This document shows positions 34,173 to 43,294 of a stretch of 59,870 nt of DNA, piece after piece; position 1 is the stretch's first letter; every line of letters begins with the position of its first letter. The position numbers were made by a program, and so were the translations under genes. The stretch is from contig DBZL01000079.1 of the NCBI GenBank assembly GCA_002311745.1, forward strand, positions 1 to 59,870, read 5' to 3'. The DNA comes from Phycisphaerales bacterium UBA1161. Lineage in GTDB: Bacteria; Planctomycetota; Phycisphaerae; Tepidisphaerales; Tepidisphaeraceae. The notes beneath the pieces were generated by a model, which ran no database searches, was not told the origin of the DNA, and was given only the letters and a program-made list of their open reading frames with translations.

Positions 34173-36164
34173 ATGAACGCAACAGCGCAGCGGGGGGTCT
34201 TGATCGCATTGGTGCTCTTTGCGGCGGCGGTGTTTTGCACGGGGATTCACTGGGGATTGCCCTCGCGGGCCGTCGATGCGTTTTTCTTTCCGCCCGACTC
34301 GGAGGCGGAAAACTCCACCCAGGCCTATCGACTGACCGGCGTCGGCATTCAGCGGCTGGCGGGCGATTGGGAAGAGGGTCGCGGCCGCGGCGCCGACGTG
34401 GCCCAGCATCCCTTCACCGACCGCTCGGCCCCCATTGTGCTGCTGGAGAATCCCGCCGGCTTCACCGTCAGTCAAATCCTGCAGCGCGGCGATCCGGCCC
34501 TGCCTCCGCTGCTGGCCCAACAGTCGCAGGACTGGCAACGCGTTCAGGCATTGAGCAAGGATCCCGCCACACATGCCCAGGAGCTTCGCGAGGCGCACGG
34601 TGCGTATCTGCAAAGCGGCGACGCCGTCCAACGCGAGATCGACCGCTACAACAACGACCGCATCCCCAACCTGGCCGAAACGATCCAGCGCGACAGCGTC
34701 AACCGCGCCCGCATCCTGCGTCGATATCGGCTCTACAGCAATCAGCCGGACGAGATGATCACCTTCCGTGCCCTGGGGCGCATGCGGCCGCGGGCCGGCG
34801 ACTTCGATCCGCGGCTGTATCAATACGGCGGGTTGTGGATCTACCCGGTGGGCGGGTTGCTCGAAGCCGCGTCCTTCGTCGGCCTGTTTCCTTTGGTCCA
34901 CGGTCCCGCTTACTATGTGGACCATCCCGAAGAGTTCGGCGAGTTTTACGTGGTTGCACGCCTTTACGCGGCGGCATGGGGGCTGCTCGGCGTGTGGGCC
35001 GTCTTTGCGTTGCTTCGTCGCATGACCGCTTCGCTGAAGCTGGCGACGGTCGGCGCGCTGTGCTTCATCGTCATGCCGGCGGTGGTGGAACTGGCGCACG
35101 AAGCCAAGCCCCACCTGGCTGGCGTGACGCTGATTCTTTTGGCTGTCCTGGCCGGCTCGAATTACGTCCAGAGCGGCAAAGCCAAATGGTTGATCGCCGC
35201 GTCCATCGCCTGCGGCGCGGCGGCGGGAATGATCCTTTCCGCTCTGGCTGGCTTCATCGTCATCCCCGCCATGGCGGCCGCCGGGCGCAAGGGGCCGGCT
35301 CGCGCCATCGCCGCCTGCATTGCGGGATTGCTCATCGCCTCGGCCGTTTACTTCATCACCAATCCCTACGTCGCGCTGCATCTTGTGCATGGCGAGCGAG
35401 CGGTGCTGGCGTCGAATCTGGGCAACGGCCGCGCCATGTACGCCATGGGTTCCGCCGCCAAAAGCGCGATCAACTCCCTGCGACTGATCGCCGTCGGAGC
35501 GGCCCTGCCCTTGGCCGTGGCCGGAGTTTGCGGTTTGATCGTCTTGGCGGCCCGCCGATCTGGCCCGGGGCAAGCTCCCTCCGGCATCGGCATGATGCTG
35601 GGCCTGGCGGCGCTGGTCGTGCTCGTGCCGTTTGCCCTGTTTGCGGCGGATAAATCGGGCGAATATGCGCGGTTTGCGCTGCTGATCGACGTAGCGCTGG
35701 CCATGGCCGCGGTGGTGGCGATCGGCCGGATCGTTCGCCGGCAGGCCATTCAGACAGTCATCGGAGCGCTGCTGGTCATCGCCACGGCCGTTTATTCCGC
35801 GGCGTACGAGCGCGGATTTTGGCGAGATGCATCGACGGCCAACTCGCGCATCGCCGCGGCACAGGCCCTGGATCATCGGTTGCAATCATTTGCTCCCGAG
35901 GCCCGGCCGGCGCTGGGCGTTGATGCCGAGCCGGCGCCGTATTGTCTTCCGCCGGTCGATCTGTTCCGCTGGAAACTCGTGCTCCTGCCGCCGGGCCGTG
36001 CCAGGGGCGAGGTCGATATCACGGTCGTTCCAGACGATGCATTTCACGTCTGGGATCCGCGCAGCACGCCGATGAGCTGGGCGGACAAACGTTTTACAGA
36101 GGCGTCCGCTTTGCACTCATCGCCGTTGGGCGCTGCGGCCAATGGCGCCGCGGCGATTGAATGA
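34173..36164 (+). CDS. GT-C type membrane glycosyltransferase-like protein
   Basis: The 663-residue protein has an N-terminal helix (GVLIALVLFAAAVFCTGIHWGLPSR), an early extracytoplasmic acidic motif (residues around 40, PPDSEAENS), a long hydrophilic insertion (about residues 60-210) and roughly ten further membrane helices. The topology, with an acidic pair in the first outside loop, fits GT-C enzymes of the ArnT/PMT kind, which use polyprenyl-phosphate sugars. The donor and acceptor are unknown. The ATG at 34173 lies 7 bases after TACACT (34160-34165) and has no ribosome site. It is divergent from the ATP-synthase operon and followed by the GspE-like gene. Confidence 0.72.
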   Translation: MNATAQRGVLIALVLFAAAVFCTGIHWGLPSRAVDAFFFPPDSEAENSTQAYRLTGVGIQRLAGDWEEGRGRGADVAQHPFTDRSAPIVLLENPAGFTVSQILQRGDPALPPLLAQQSQDWQRVQALSKDPATHAQELREAHGAYLQSGDAVQREIDRYNNDRIPNLAETIQRDSVNRARILRRYRLYSNQPDEMITFRALGRMRPRAGDFDPRLYQYGGLWIYPVGGLLEAASFVGLFPLVHGPAYYVDHPEEFGEFYVVARLYAAAWGLLGVWAVFALLRRMTASLKLATVGALCFIVMPAVVELAHEAKPHLAGVTLILLAVLAGSNYVQSGKAKWLIAASIACGAAAGMILSALAGFIVIPAMAAAGRKGPARAIAACIAGLLIASAVYFITNPYVALHLVHGERAVLASNLGNGRAMYAMGSAAKSAINSLRLIAVGAALPLAVAGVCGLIVLAARRSGPGQAPSGIGMMLGLAALVVLVPFALFAADKSGEYARFALLIDVALAMAAVVAIGRIVRRQAIQTVIGALLVIATAVYSAAYERGFWRDASTANSRIAAAQALDHRLQSFAPEARPALGVDAEPAPYCLPPVDLFRWKLVLLPPGRARGEVDITVVPDDAFHVWDPRSTPMSWADKRFTEASALHSSPLGAAANGAAAIE

Positions 36165-36245
36165 AACGGCTCGTGCACCGTACAATAGCCGGGGGCACGA
36201 GGCCGCGGATCGCCGTCCCGCGGAACCGGTTCTCCAGGAGCGTCG

Positions 36246-37943
36246 ATGGCTTTGGCCACGTTGGCAGTTATCCAATTCGGGGGTTACGTCAGTCCCTGGA
36301 AAGTGTTGACCGTTCTGGTTCTGCTGCTGGTGTGGGCGCGATTGCTGACGTGGATCGACAAGGATGCGACCCCCTGTCACCTGCCGCGGGCGATGATCAA
36401 CTGCATCATGCTCGCCGTGCTGGTCATGGGGTACGCGCTGTTTTTCCTGCTTCCCGGATTCCTCCTGGCCATCGGTGTCCTGCTGGTCCTGTTCCTTGCG
36501 GACGTGGGCCTCTATCTGGGTCTGCGGGCGCAGAAGGTGGGCTTGCAGGATCTGACCGGGCAACTGCAGGGCTGGTACGGCCGGTTGTTCAAAAAAAGCG
36601 AGGAAGAGGAGCCGGAGGCGGTTTCCGGCGAAGTGCTGATGTTGACCAAGGCCGGCGCGGCCCAGCCGGTGCCCGACGCCGATTCCCCCGAGCGTGCGCC
36701 CTATGACGCGGCTCAGCAGCTTTTGCTTGCGCCGCTTCGCCGCGACGCCGAGCGCCTGGAGCTGACGGCCGGCGAAACGCCCACCATCAATTACGTGGTG
36801 GACGGCGTGCGCTACAGCGGCGAGCCCATGGAGCGCAACCAGGCCGCCATGGCCGTGCAGTATCTCAAGCGCGTCGGCGGTCTGGACATGATGGAGCGCC
36901 GCAAGCCGCAGACCGGCATCTTCCGCACGCTCTTGGACGATCAGCGACGCGAAATCCAGATCACCACGTTGGGCAGCACCGCCGGCGAATCGCTGCGCCT
37001 GCTGACGGACCCCAAGGGCCGCCACGATTTCAAGCTCGACGCCCTGGGCTTCAGCGACGATCAGCTCGATTCCGTGCGCAACTTGATGAACGAGACCGGC
37101 GGGCTGGTGTTGGTGGCGGCGCCGCCGGGCAACGGGCTGACCACCCTCTGCTACGCGATCGTCCGCTCGCACGATGCGTTCATGTTTCACGTTCATACGG
37201 TGGAGCGCGCCCCCGAGTTGGACCTGGAGGGCATCACGCAGAACAAGCTGCCGGCCAACGCCACCGCGGGCGATGAGGCCAGCCAAATCGACTGGGTGAT
37301 CAGCCAGGAGCCCGACGTGCTGATGGTCACCCTGGTGGAGAACCCGCGCAGCGCCGTCGAGCTGTCGCGCTACGCCTCCGACACGCGGCGCGTCTACGCC
37401 GCCCTGCGTGCCGTCAACACGTTCGACGCCATTCGCCAATGGCGCCGCCTGGTGGGTGACGATGCCCTGGCGGTGGGGCAACTGAAGATGGTGATTGCCG
37501 GCCGGCTGGTGCGGCGGCTGTGCTCGGCCTGCAAGGTCGGCTACGCCCCCGATCCCAATCAGTTGCGAAAGATGAACATGGACCCGGCCGCCGTCGGCAA
37601 GTTGTATCTGGCACGCAAGGACCCCATGCGCGACGCCAAGGGCAACGTCGTGCCCTGCTCGTTCTGCAACGACTTGGCGTTTCGCGGCCGCTTCGGCGTC
37701 TACGAGGTCTTCGTCATCGACGATGAAGTCCGCCAGATCATCCAGTCCGGCGGCTCGGACAACCTGTTGAAACAGGCGTTTCGCAAGCAGCACGGCAAGC
37801 TGCTGCAAGAGATGGCGCTGGCGCACGTGCAGGTCGGTGAAACCAGCGTGGAAGAGGTGCTGCGCGTGTTGCGCGGGGATGCGCCGGCGCAGAAACCGCC
37901 GGGCTCACCCCCCGGCCGAGCCGCCGCCCCGGCGCCGCGCTGA
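36246..37943 (+). CDS. membrane-anchored GspE/PilB homologue with degenerate Walker motifs
   Basis: The 565-residue protein begins with three to four membrane helices (residues 1-95), which normal type II secretion or type IV pilus ATPases lack. After an acidic linker comes a GspE-like core: TINYVVDGVRYSG, the QTGIFR segment, and LVLVAAPPGNGLTTLCYA where GPTGSGKTT is expected. The Walker A lysine is leucine (L298), and the Walker B/Asp-box region reads PDVLMVTLVENPRSA instead of the usual VGEIRD-type. The tetracysteine zinc motif (CSAC ... CSFC) followed by RGRFGVYEVF is intact. It probably does not hydrolyse ATP in the ordinary way and may be a scaffold or regulator. The ATG has AGGAG upstream. 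The next gene is CvpA-like. Confidence 0.85.
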   Translation: MALATLAVIQFGGYVSPWKVLTVLVLLLVWARLLTWIDKDATPCHLPRAMINCIMLAVLVMGYALFFLLPGFLLAIGVLLVLFLADVGLYLGLRAQKVGLQDLTGQLQGWYGRLFKKSEEEEPEAVSGEVLMLTKAGAAQPVPDADSPERAPYDAAQQLLLAPLRRDAERLELTAGETPTINYVVDGVRYSGEPMERNQAAMAVQYLKRVGGLDMMERRKPQTGIFRTLLDDQRREIQITTLGSTAGESLRLLTDPKGRHDFKLDALGFSDDQLDSVRNLMNETGGLVLVAAPPGNGLTTLCYAIVRSHDAFMFHVHTVERAPELDLEGITQNKLPANATAGDEASQIDWVISQEPDVLMVTLVENPRSAVELSRYASDTRRVYAALRAVNTFDAIRQWRRLVGDDALAVGQLKMVIAGRLVRRLCSACKVGYAPDPNQLRKMNMDPAAVGKLYLARKDPMRDAKGNVVPCSFCNDLAFRGRFGVYEVFVIDDEVRQIIQSGGSDNLLKQAFRKQHGKLLQEMALAHVQVGETSVEEVLRVLRGDAPAQKPPGSPPGRAAAPAPR

Positions 37944-37969
37944 ATCGCGCCGGCGCCGCGCTGAATCGC
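37929..37969. repeat. 21-base tandem duplication spanning a stop codon
   Basis: The 20-base sequence CCGGCGCCGCGCTGAATCGC occurs twice (37929-37948 and 37950-37969), one base apart. The first copy contains the TGA of the GspE-like gene. The second lies in the intergenic gap before the CvpA-like gene. Confidence 0.85.
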
Positions 37970-37994
37970 CGCCATAGCCGCGGCGGAGGATGTC

Positions 37995-39944
37995 ATGATT
38001 CTTAGCCTCCTGCTTCTGGTCCTGACGTTGGTGGTGGCGTTTTATCACTACGCGCAGGGGCTGTTCAGCGCCACGATCTCGGCCATCCTGGTGGTTCTGG
38101 CGACCGTGGTGGCGGTGGGATACCACGAAACCCTGGCCTCGCTGCTGCTCGGCACCAAGTTCACGGAGGAGGCGGCATCCATGGCCCTGGCCGCGCTCTT
38201 TGCCGTGGTGTACATCATTCCGCGCCTCGCCTTCGATTACCTGATCCCCGGCAACGTGCGCTTTCCCGCGCTGGTGGACAAGATTGGCGCCGGCGCCATG
38301 GGCCTGGTGGCCGGGCTGCTGTCCACCGGCGTTCTCGCCGTCGCCGCCCAGGCGCTGCCCTTCGGCCCGGACGTCGGCTACTACGCCCGCTACGCCGTCG
38401 CGGACAGAACCGGCACCGTCATGGGCACCTCTCAACAGCAGGATGTGACCCTCTACGACGTCACCCATAGCCCCACGCTCAATCCCGACGATGAAGATCA
38501 TCTTTGGCTCCATCAGGACGATCTGGTGATGGCCCTGGCGCACAAGGTGAGCGACGGCGGCTCGCTGGAAGGCGATCAGCGGCTGGGCTGCGTCCATCCG
38601 GATTATCTGGCGGAACTTTTTGGCCAGCGGCTGGGGATTCAGATTGGGGCCGATCGCACGATGCCGATGGCCGCGCTGAGCGTCAGCAATGTTTACGTGG
38701 TGGCTTCACCGCCGGCCCAGGCGACGCCGGACCAGCCCTCGCCCGCGCCCGGGCCACTGACCCAGATCGATGGCGAGCCTTCCTCCCTGCGCTCCCCCGA
38801 GGAACAGGTGCAGCCGGTCCTTCAGCCGGCCGATCCCCAGCAGCAGGCGCTGCTGGTGGTACGCATGGGCATCATCCCCAGCAAGAACGTGGCCGACACC
38901 GATGGGTTGTTCCGTTTCTCCCCAGGCTCCATTCGCTTGGTGGCCGGGCGATGCGACTCCAGCGGCGTCGACGTCGCGGATTACCACCCCATCGCCATCC
39001 TGAATCGCAAGGGGATCGCCGTCTACTGTCGGATCGACGATTTCCTCCTGGCCAGCACGAACGGCGCGCGAACCATCGACCTGATTTTCCAGGTGGATAA
39101 AGACAGGGTCTTCGGCGCCGGCGCCAAGGACCCGCCGTATCACCTGGTCCCCGGCACGTTCTTGGAAGTCAAGCGGTATGCGATGACGGAATTGTCGGGG
39201 AAGAAGGTTGTTTATGGTCCGCCGACCAGTCGCGATCGTGAAAGCGTTGTGCAAAAGCCGCAAATCGCCAAAGCGATCGCGGACAGCCCGATCCAACCTT
39301 TGATGGGCGTCGCCACCGCTGCCAAGCCGGCGCCCGGATCGCCCCTCGGCACCACCGCCTTGAGGTTCCTGGACATCTCCATCTCCAACAAGCTCTTTGC
39401 GCCTATCGATGCGCACAGCGCCAACCCCAGCGGCACAGTCCAATCCAGCAATCTCAAGGGAGACTGGGCTAATCGGCAGTGGGCCCGCCTCGCCGTTTTG
39501 CGCGGCACGTTGAGCACCGCCTTGAACTCGCCGGGCACCAATCCTATCGATCAGTTGAGCGTCAACGAGGGCCAAGTGCTCGTGCAGATCCACTGCACGG
39601 TCGCATCGCTCGAGGATCAGCGTCATCTGTGGGATTGGGGTTCGCGGTTGTCCAGTTACAGCCTGATCGACAGCGAGGATAAATCCTACACGATCGCCGG
39701 CGCCTGGGTGCACTACGTTGCCAAGGCGCAGACCAGCATGGTGGTCACGCTCCGCAACTTGGATTCCAGGGGCAATTTGCAGCCCATTCCATCTCAGTCC
39801 GGAGGCAACATCACCGAGATGGAAGTTTGGCTGGCCTTCGAGGTGCCGATCGGCAAGACGATTGCGGAACTCGATATCGGCCGCAACGCCGCGCTGGAGA
39901 ATCTTGGTTTCCAGGCGGTACCCCCACCGGCGACACGGAAGTGA
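37995..39944 (+). CDS. CvpA-family membrane protein with large C-terminal domain
   Basis: The 649-residue protein has four N-terminal membrane helices (about residues 1-125) in the pattern of CvpA proteins (LLLLVLTLVVAFYHYAQGLFSA and further). They are followed by about 500 residues of mostly beta sequence outside or inside, with a Pro-rich linker near residue 240. CvpA proteins are linked to colicin V production and envelope stress, with no defined biochemistry. The large domain is not recognised. It begins 51 bases after the GspE-like gene, so the two may act together. Confidence 0.75.
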   Translation: MILSLLLLVLTLVVAFYHYAQGLFSATISAILVVLATVVAVGYHETLASLLLGTKFTEEAASMALAALFAVVYIIPRLAFDYLIPGNVRFPALVDKIGAGAMGLVAGLLSTGVLAVAAQALPFGPDVGYYARYAVADRTGTVMGTSQQQDVTLYDVTHSPTLNPDDEDHLWLHQDDLVMALAHKVSDGGSLEGDQRLGCVHPDYLAELFGQRLGIQIGADRTMPMAALSVSNVYVVASPPAQATPDQPSPAPGPLTQIDGEPSSLRSPEEQVQPVLQPADPQQQALLVVRMGIIPSKNVADTDGLFRFSPGSIRLVAGRCDSSGVDVADYHPIAILNRKGIAVYCRIDDFLLASTNGARTIDLIFQVDKDRVFGAGAKDPPYHLVPGTFLEVKRYAMTELSGKKVVYGPPTSRDRESVVQKPQIAKAIADSPIQPLMGVATAAKPAPGSPLGTTALRFLDISISNKLFAPIDAHSANPSGTVQSSNLKGDWANRQWARLAVLRGTLSTALNSPGTNPIDQLSVNEGQVLVQIHCTVASLEDQRHLWDWGSRLSSYSLIDSEDKSYTIAGAWVHYVAKAQTSMVVTLRNLDSRGNLQPIPSQSGGNITEMEVWLAFEVPIGKTIAELDIGRNAALENLGFQAVPPPATRK

Positions 39945-40385
39945 TCACTTGAGCGGCAAGGTCAGTTCCCGCCCGTCGCGCGACACCACCAGTTGTCCGC
40001 TGTAGGTGTAGGCGTTGAGCACGTCCAGCCGGGCTGATTCCTCGTCGGCCGCCTGCCTCGTTGCGAACGTGTTGCCCTGGTAGACCGTTTTGACGATCAG
40101 GTCGTTGACCTTCAACCCGAAGAATTTCTCCATGGGACTGCCGGGATCGACGCGGGTCACACGCAGGTCCTTGACCTTGCCGTCGGGGCGGAGATCGGCT
40201 GCCAGGGCGTACGTCTGGGCCAGGGGCGTTCCGCTTTCATCGCGGCCGGCGATGTGCAACGCCTTCTGGGTCGCTTCCTTGCCCGCTTGCAGCGTCGTCT
40301 GGGCGTTTTGGGTGGACAGCTTCAGGTAAATCGCCAACGTCACCAGCAGGCCGACCAGGCCGAAGCCCACCAAAGCTAATCGCAT
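39945..40385 (-). CDS. membrane-anchored protein with PDZ-like segment
   Basis: The 146-residue protein has one N-terminal membrane helix (LALVGFGLVGLLVTLAIYL). A region reading RVTRVDPGSPMEKFFGLKVNDLIVKTVYQG resembles the ligand groove end of a PDZ domain, as found in protease-associated or secretion proteins. It has no protease domain of its own. It is convergent with the CvpA-like gene (no gap) and follows the MgtC-family gene by 43 bases on the same strand. Confidence 0.65.
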   Translation of the reverse strand: MRLALVGFGLVGLLVTLAIYLKLSTQNAQTTLQAGKEATQKALHIAGRDESGTPLAQTYALAADLRPDGKVKDLRVTRVDPGSPMEKFFGLKVNDLIVKTVYQGNTFATRQAADEESARLDVLNAYTYSGQLVVSRDGRELTLPLK

Positions 40386-40428
40386 ATTCGCCTCGCGGGA
40401 ACGTGATCTTCCATGATAGGGAACAAGC

Positions 40429-41154
40429 TCACAGGTTTCTGGCGGTCCGCAGCTCCAGGTCGGGATGAGCTTCGATTTTCTGGACCAGTTGAAAAAACCT
40501 GGAGCGGGCGCTAAAGCCGATCCGCAACTCGATCTCCACGCTATTGGTCCCTTCCAGACGCGTAAAATCGATGTCGGTGACGTGCAAGCCGTCGGCGGTT
40601 AGTTCCGCCACGGTGCTCGCCACGCACTGCGGATCCCAATCGCGGCGAACGATTACTTGAGCGAATTTGACCCGCGGCAGATGGAATTCGGCATTCTGCA
40701 CCAGCCACAGAACGGCCACCACCAGCAGGGCCGCCCCCACGGTCAGGAGGTACAGTCCCAATCCGGCGGCAAGGCCCAGGGCCGCGGCGCACCACAGTGC
40801 CGCCGCCGTGGTCAGCCCGTGCACGGTGGGACCCTCCTTGATAATGGCTCCGGCGCAGAGCAATCCGATCCCGGTCATGATCCCGTACGCCACCCGCGCC
40901 GGATCAACGTTTACGGTGAAGCCGCTGTCGTGCGGCCAAGGGCGCTGGGCAAAGCTGCACGAAACGATCATGGCCAGCGCCGCTCCCACGCTGATCAAAA
41001 TGGTCGTTCGGAACCCCGCCTGTCGGCCGCGGATTTCACGCTCCAAGCCGACCATTCCCGCGGCCACCGCCGCCAGCACCAGCCGCGCCAGACCCTCCCA
41101 CGGCATTCCCCACGTCGCCGTCCAAGCGCGAAGCTGTGCATCCAGGTCCACCAT
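40429..41154 (-). CDS. MgtC/SapB-family membrane protein
   Basis: The 241-residue protein has five membrane helices with the MgtC signatures VGLEREIRGRQAGFRTTILISVGAA and GIGLLCAGAIIKEG, then HGLTTAAALWCAAALGLAAG. A C-terminal ACT-like cytoplasmic domain follows (DWDPQCVASTVAELTADGLHVTDIDF). MgtC proteins help cells at low Mg2+ and affect ATP synthase in some pathogens; here the role is open. The start at 41154 matches the family; the frame extends upstream without support. Confidence 0.88.
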   Translation of the reverse strand: MVDLDAQLRAWTATWGMPWEGLARLVLAAVAAGMVGLEREIRGRQAGFRTTILISVGAALAMIVSCSFAQRPWPHDSGFTVNVDPARVAYGIMTGIGLLCAGAIIKEGPTVHGLTTAAALWCAAALGLAAGLGLYLLTVGAALLVVAVLWLVQNAEFHLPRVKFAQVIVRRDWDPQCVASTVAELTADGLHVTDIDFTRLEGTNSVEIELRIGFSARSRFFQLVQKIEAHPDLELRTARNL

Positions 41155-41261
41155 GGCAATCCTGCCGGCCGTTCGTACTATTGTACCGACAGATGCAAGG
41201 CGGGCGATACGTCCGCCGCAACCTTCCCGCATCGGACGTGTCAAACGGGGATGGAGGTTTT

Positions 41262-42485
41262 ATGAAAAGCATGGCCGTGTGTTTGGCGATTTTGGCGGCG
41301 TTGATGTCATCGGATGCCGTCCGTGGTGACTGGCAGGGCGATGACAAAACCGCGGCGCTGGCCGACGGCGCCAACCGCTTCGCCCTGGATTTGTACAAGC
41401 GCGCGGGAAGCGCGGATCAAAACCTGATCTTCAGTCCTTACAGCATCGACACCGCCTTGCTCATGACTTACGCCGGCGCCCACGGCGACACCGCGGCCGA
41501 GATGGCCCGCGTCTTGCACCTGCCGGCGGGCCTGGCCCCGGCCGATCTGCATCAAGCCGCCGGCAAACTCATCGCTCGATTTCAGACCGCCCGCGATCAC
41601 GCATCCGGCACCCTCCGCGTCGCCAACGCCTTGTGGGCGCAGCAAGGCGTGCAGTGGCTGCCGCCGTTTCTCGATCTGCTCGACAAGAATTATCAGGCCA
41701 AGCTCGCCACCTTGAATTTCGCCGACGCCGAGCAGGCGCGAAAAACCATCAACGACTGGGTGGCCCAGCAAACCGCCGACAAAATCCAGCAGCTCATCTC
41801 ATCGGGTGTGCTGAATGCAGACACCCGTCTGGTGTTGACCAACGCGGTCTATTTCAAGGCCGATTGGCAGGACCCGTTTGAAAAGTTCATGACGGCCGAC
41901 GGCGATTTTCACGTCGGCGGCAAACCCGAAACGGTCAAAACATCCATGATGCACCGCACCGGCGGCGTCCTGTTCATGCAGGATGACCAGCTTCAGGCGA
42001 TCGAGATGCCCTACGCCGGGGATGATCTGGCGATGCTGGTGCTGCTGCCGCGTTCGGTCGATGGCCTGGCCGCGGTGGAATCGAAGCTGGATGAGCCGAT
42101 GCTGGGGCACGTGGTCGCGGGCCTGAGCAGCACCCAGGTGGCCATGGCCCTGCCGAAATACAAGATCGCGCAGCGTCTGGCCCTGGGTTCAGTTCTGAGG
42201 ACGCTGGGGATGGACAAGGCCTTTGACCCGCGAGAGGCCGATTTTTCGGCCATGGACGGCAATCGCGACCTCGTGATATCCGACGTCCTGCATCAAGCCT
42301 ACGTTGCCGTTGATGAGCAGGGCACCGAAGCTGCCGCTGCGACGGGCATGGTCATGGGCGCCACGGCCATCATGGCATCCCCGACGGCTTTCGACGCCGA
42401 TCACCCGTTTGTGTTTCTGATTCGCGACACGAAAACGGGCGTGATCCTGTTCGTGGGCCGGGTGCAGGATCCGCGGCAACCGTGA
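41262..42485 (+). CDS. exported serpin (serine protease inhibitor)
   Basis: The 407-residue protein has a signal peptide (MKSMAVCLAILAALMSSDAVRG) and a full serpin fold: NLIFSPYSIDTALLMTYAGA, LVLTNAVYFKADWQDPF, and the end HPFVFLIRDTKTGVILFVGRV. The hinge of the reactive loop, GTEAAAATG at residues 354-362, has the small residues needed for loop insertion, so an inhibitory mechanism is likely. Counting from the hinge puts the scissile bond near AT-AI, which would suit elastase-like or similar proteases; the loop is about two residues longer than in alpha-1-antitrypsin, so this is approximate. A GGAGG site precedes the ATG. Bacterial serpins are uncommon; the target protease is unknown. Confidence 0.93.
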   Translation: MKSMAVCLAILAALMSSDAVRGDWQGDDKTAALADGANRFALDLYKRAGSADQNLIFSPYSIDTALLMTYAGAHGDTAAEMARVLHLPAGLAPADLHQAAGKLIARFQTARDHASGTLRVANALWAQQGVQWLPPFLDLLDKNYQAKLATLNFADAEQARKTINDWVAQQTADKIQQLISSGVLNADTRLVLTNAVYFKADWQDPFEKFMTADGDFHVGGKPETVKTSMMHRTGGVLFMQDDQLQAIEMPYAGDDLAMLVLLPRSVDGLAAVESKLDEPMLGHVVAGLSSTQVAMALPKYKIAQRLALGSVLRTLGMDKAFDPREADFSAMDGNRDLVISDVLHQAYVAVDEQGTEAAAATGMVMGATAIMASPTAFDADHPFVFLIRDTKTGVILFVGRVQDPRQP

Positions 42486-42539
42486 CCCGTCGTGCCGCAC
42501 CCCGGGACACGTTATAATCCCGCAATGAGAGGAGCGAGC

Positions 42540-43235
42540 GTGAAGAAATTAAGATTCTTGTCATCGGGCGTGTTTTTGATCGTGTTGGCGGCGGGGTTGG
42601 GCGCGGGGAGTGGTGCGAGCCCACGGCCAGCGTCAAATTCCCCCACGCCAACTTCGCCCAAAGCCAACTCGCAGCAATTGACTCAGGACCGCTCGGCGGT
42701 TGCCGCCGCCCAGAAAGACCTGGACAAGGCCAACGATGCCCTCAAGCCGGTGGAGGACAAGTATTGGGCCGTTTTCGCCAAGACCCAGGACTGGATCGAC
42801 GTCCAGGACCAGCTTCATAAGGCCCAGTCCGATCTCAATGCGGCCCGGCGGCAGGCGGTGACCAAACTTACCCAAAGCGACGACTATGCCGCGGCCGTCG
42901 CCGACAAGCAAAAAGCCGTCGCCGCCCTGGCCGAGGCCAAGGCTTCGGGCGATACAACGCCCGAAACGCTCGGCCCCCTGGCCACCGCGGTCATGGAAGC
43001 CAACGCCAAGGTGAGCAAAATGGAAACCGACGCGCAGGAACACGATCCGGCCGTGCTAGATGCCAAGGAAAAGCTTGCTGCCGTGCAGCAACGCGCTGAT
43101 GAATTGAAAGCGCAATTCGAGAAATCATTGGAGGATAAAGCTGATTGGAAGCCGCTCAAAAAGGGCGTGGATGCAGCCCAAAAGAAGCTGGCCGATGCCC
43201 AAGCCACGCTGGCGGCCCATGGCGGCGGTTCCTGA
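42540..43235 (+). CDS. exported coiled-coil protein of unknown function
   Basis: The 231-residue product begins with a signal peptide-like hydrophobic stretch (LRFLSSGVFLIVLAAGLGAG), then a Pro/Ser-rich linker, and an alpha-helical part rich in Ala, Asp, Lys and Gln with heptad-type repeats (residues 55-225). The GTG at 42540 has AGAGGAG 6 bases upstream. An in-frame ATG at 42525 lies 6 bases after a perfect TATAAT (42513-42518), so either start is possible. No catalytic motif. The protein may act as a structural envelope component. Confidence 0.7.
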   Translation: MKKLRFLSSGVFLIVLAAGLGAGSGASPRPASNSPTPTSPKANSQQLTQDRSAVAAAQKDLDKANDALKPVEDKYWAVFAKTQDWIDVQDQLHKAQSDLNAARRQAVTKLTQSDDYAAAVADKQKAVAALAEAKASGDTTPETLGPLATAVMEANAKVSKMETDAQEHDPAVLDAKEKLAAVQQRADELKAQFEKSLEDKADWKPLKKGVDAAQKKLADAQATLAAHGGGS

Positions 43236-43259
43236 GCCGTGACGAATTCCATGCCAGTC

Positions 43260-43288
43260 TTGTCAATCTGGGTGGGGACATCTAGAAT
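43260..43288 (+). promoter_or_regulatory. strong sigma-70-type promoter upstream of rny
   Basis: TTGTCA (43260-43265) and TAGAAT (43283-43288) each match the consensus at 5 of 6 positions, and the spacer is exactly 17 bases. Transcription should begin near 43295, more than 500 bases before the rny start. Confidence 0.75.
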
Positions 43289-43294
43289 ATAAAC

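Noticed and set aside
34011..35885. Minus-strand frame of about 625 codons upstream of and joined to the AtpZ-like gene
   Set aside because: Only the last 69 codons look like a protein family; the rest is antisense to the GT-C gene.
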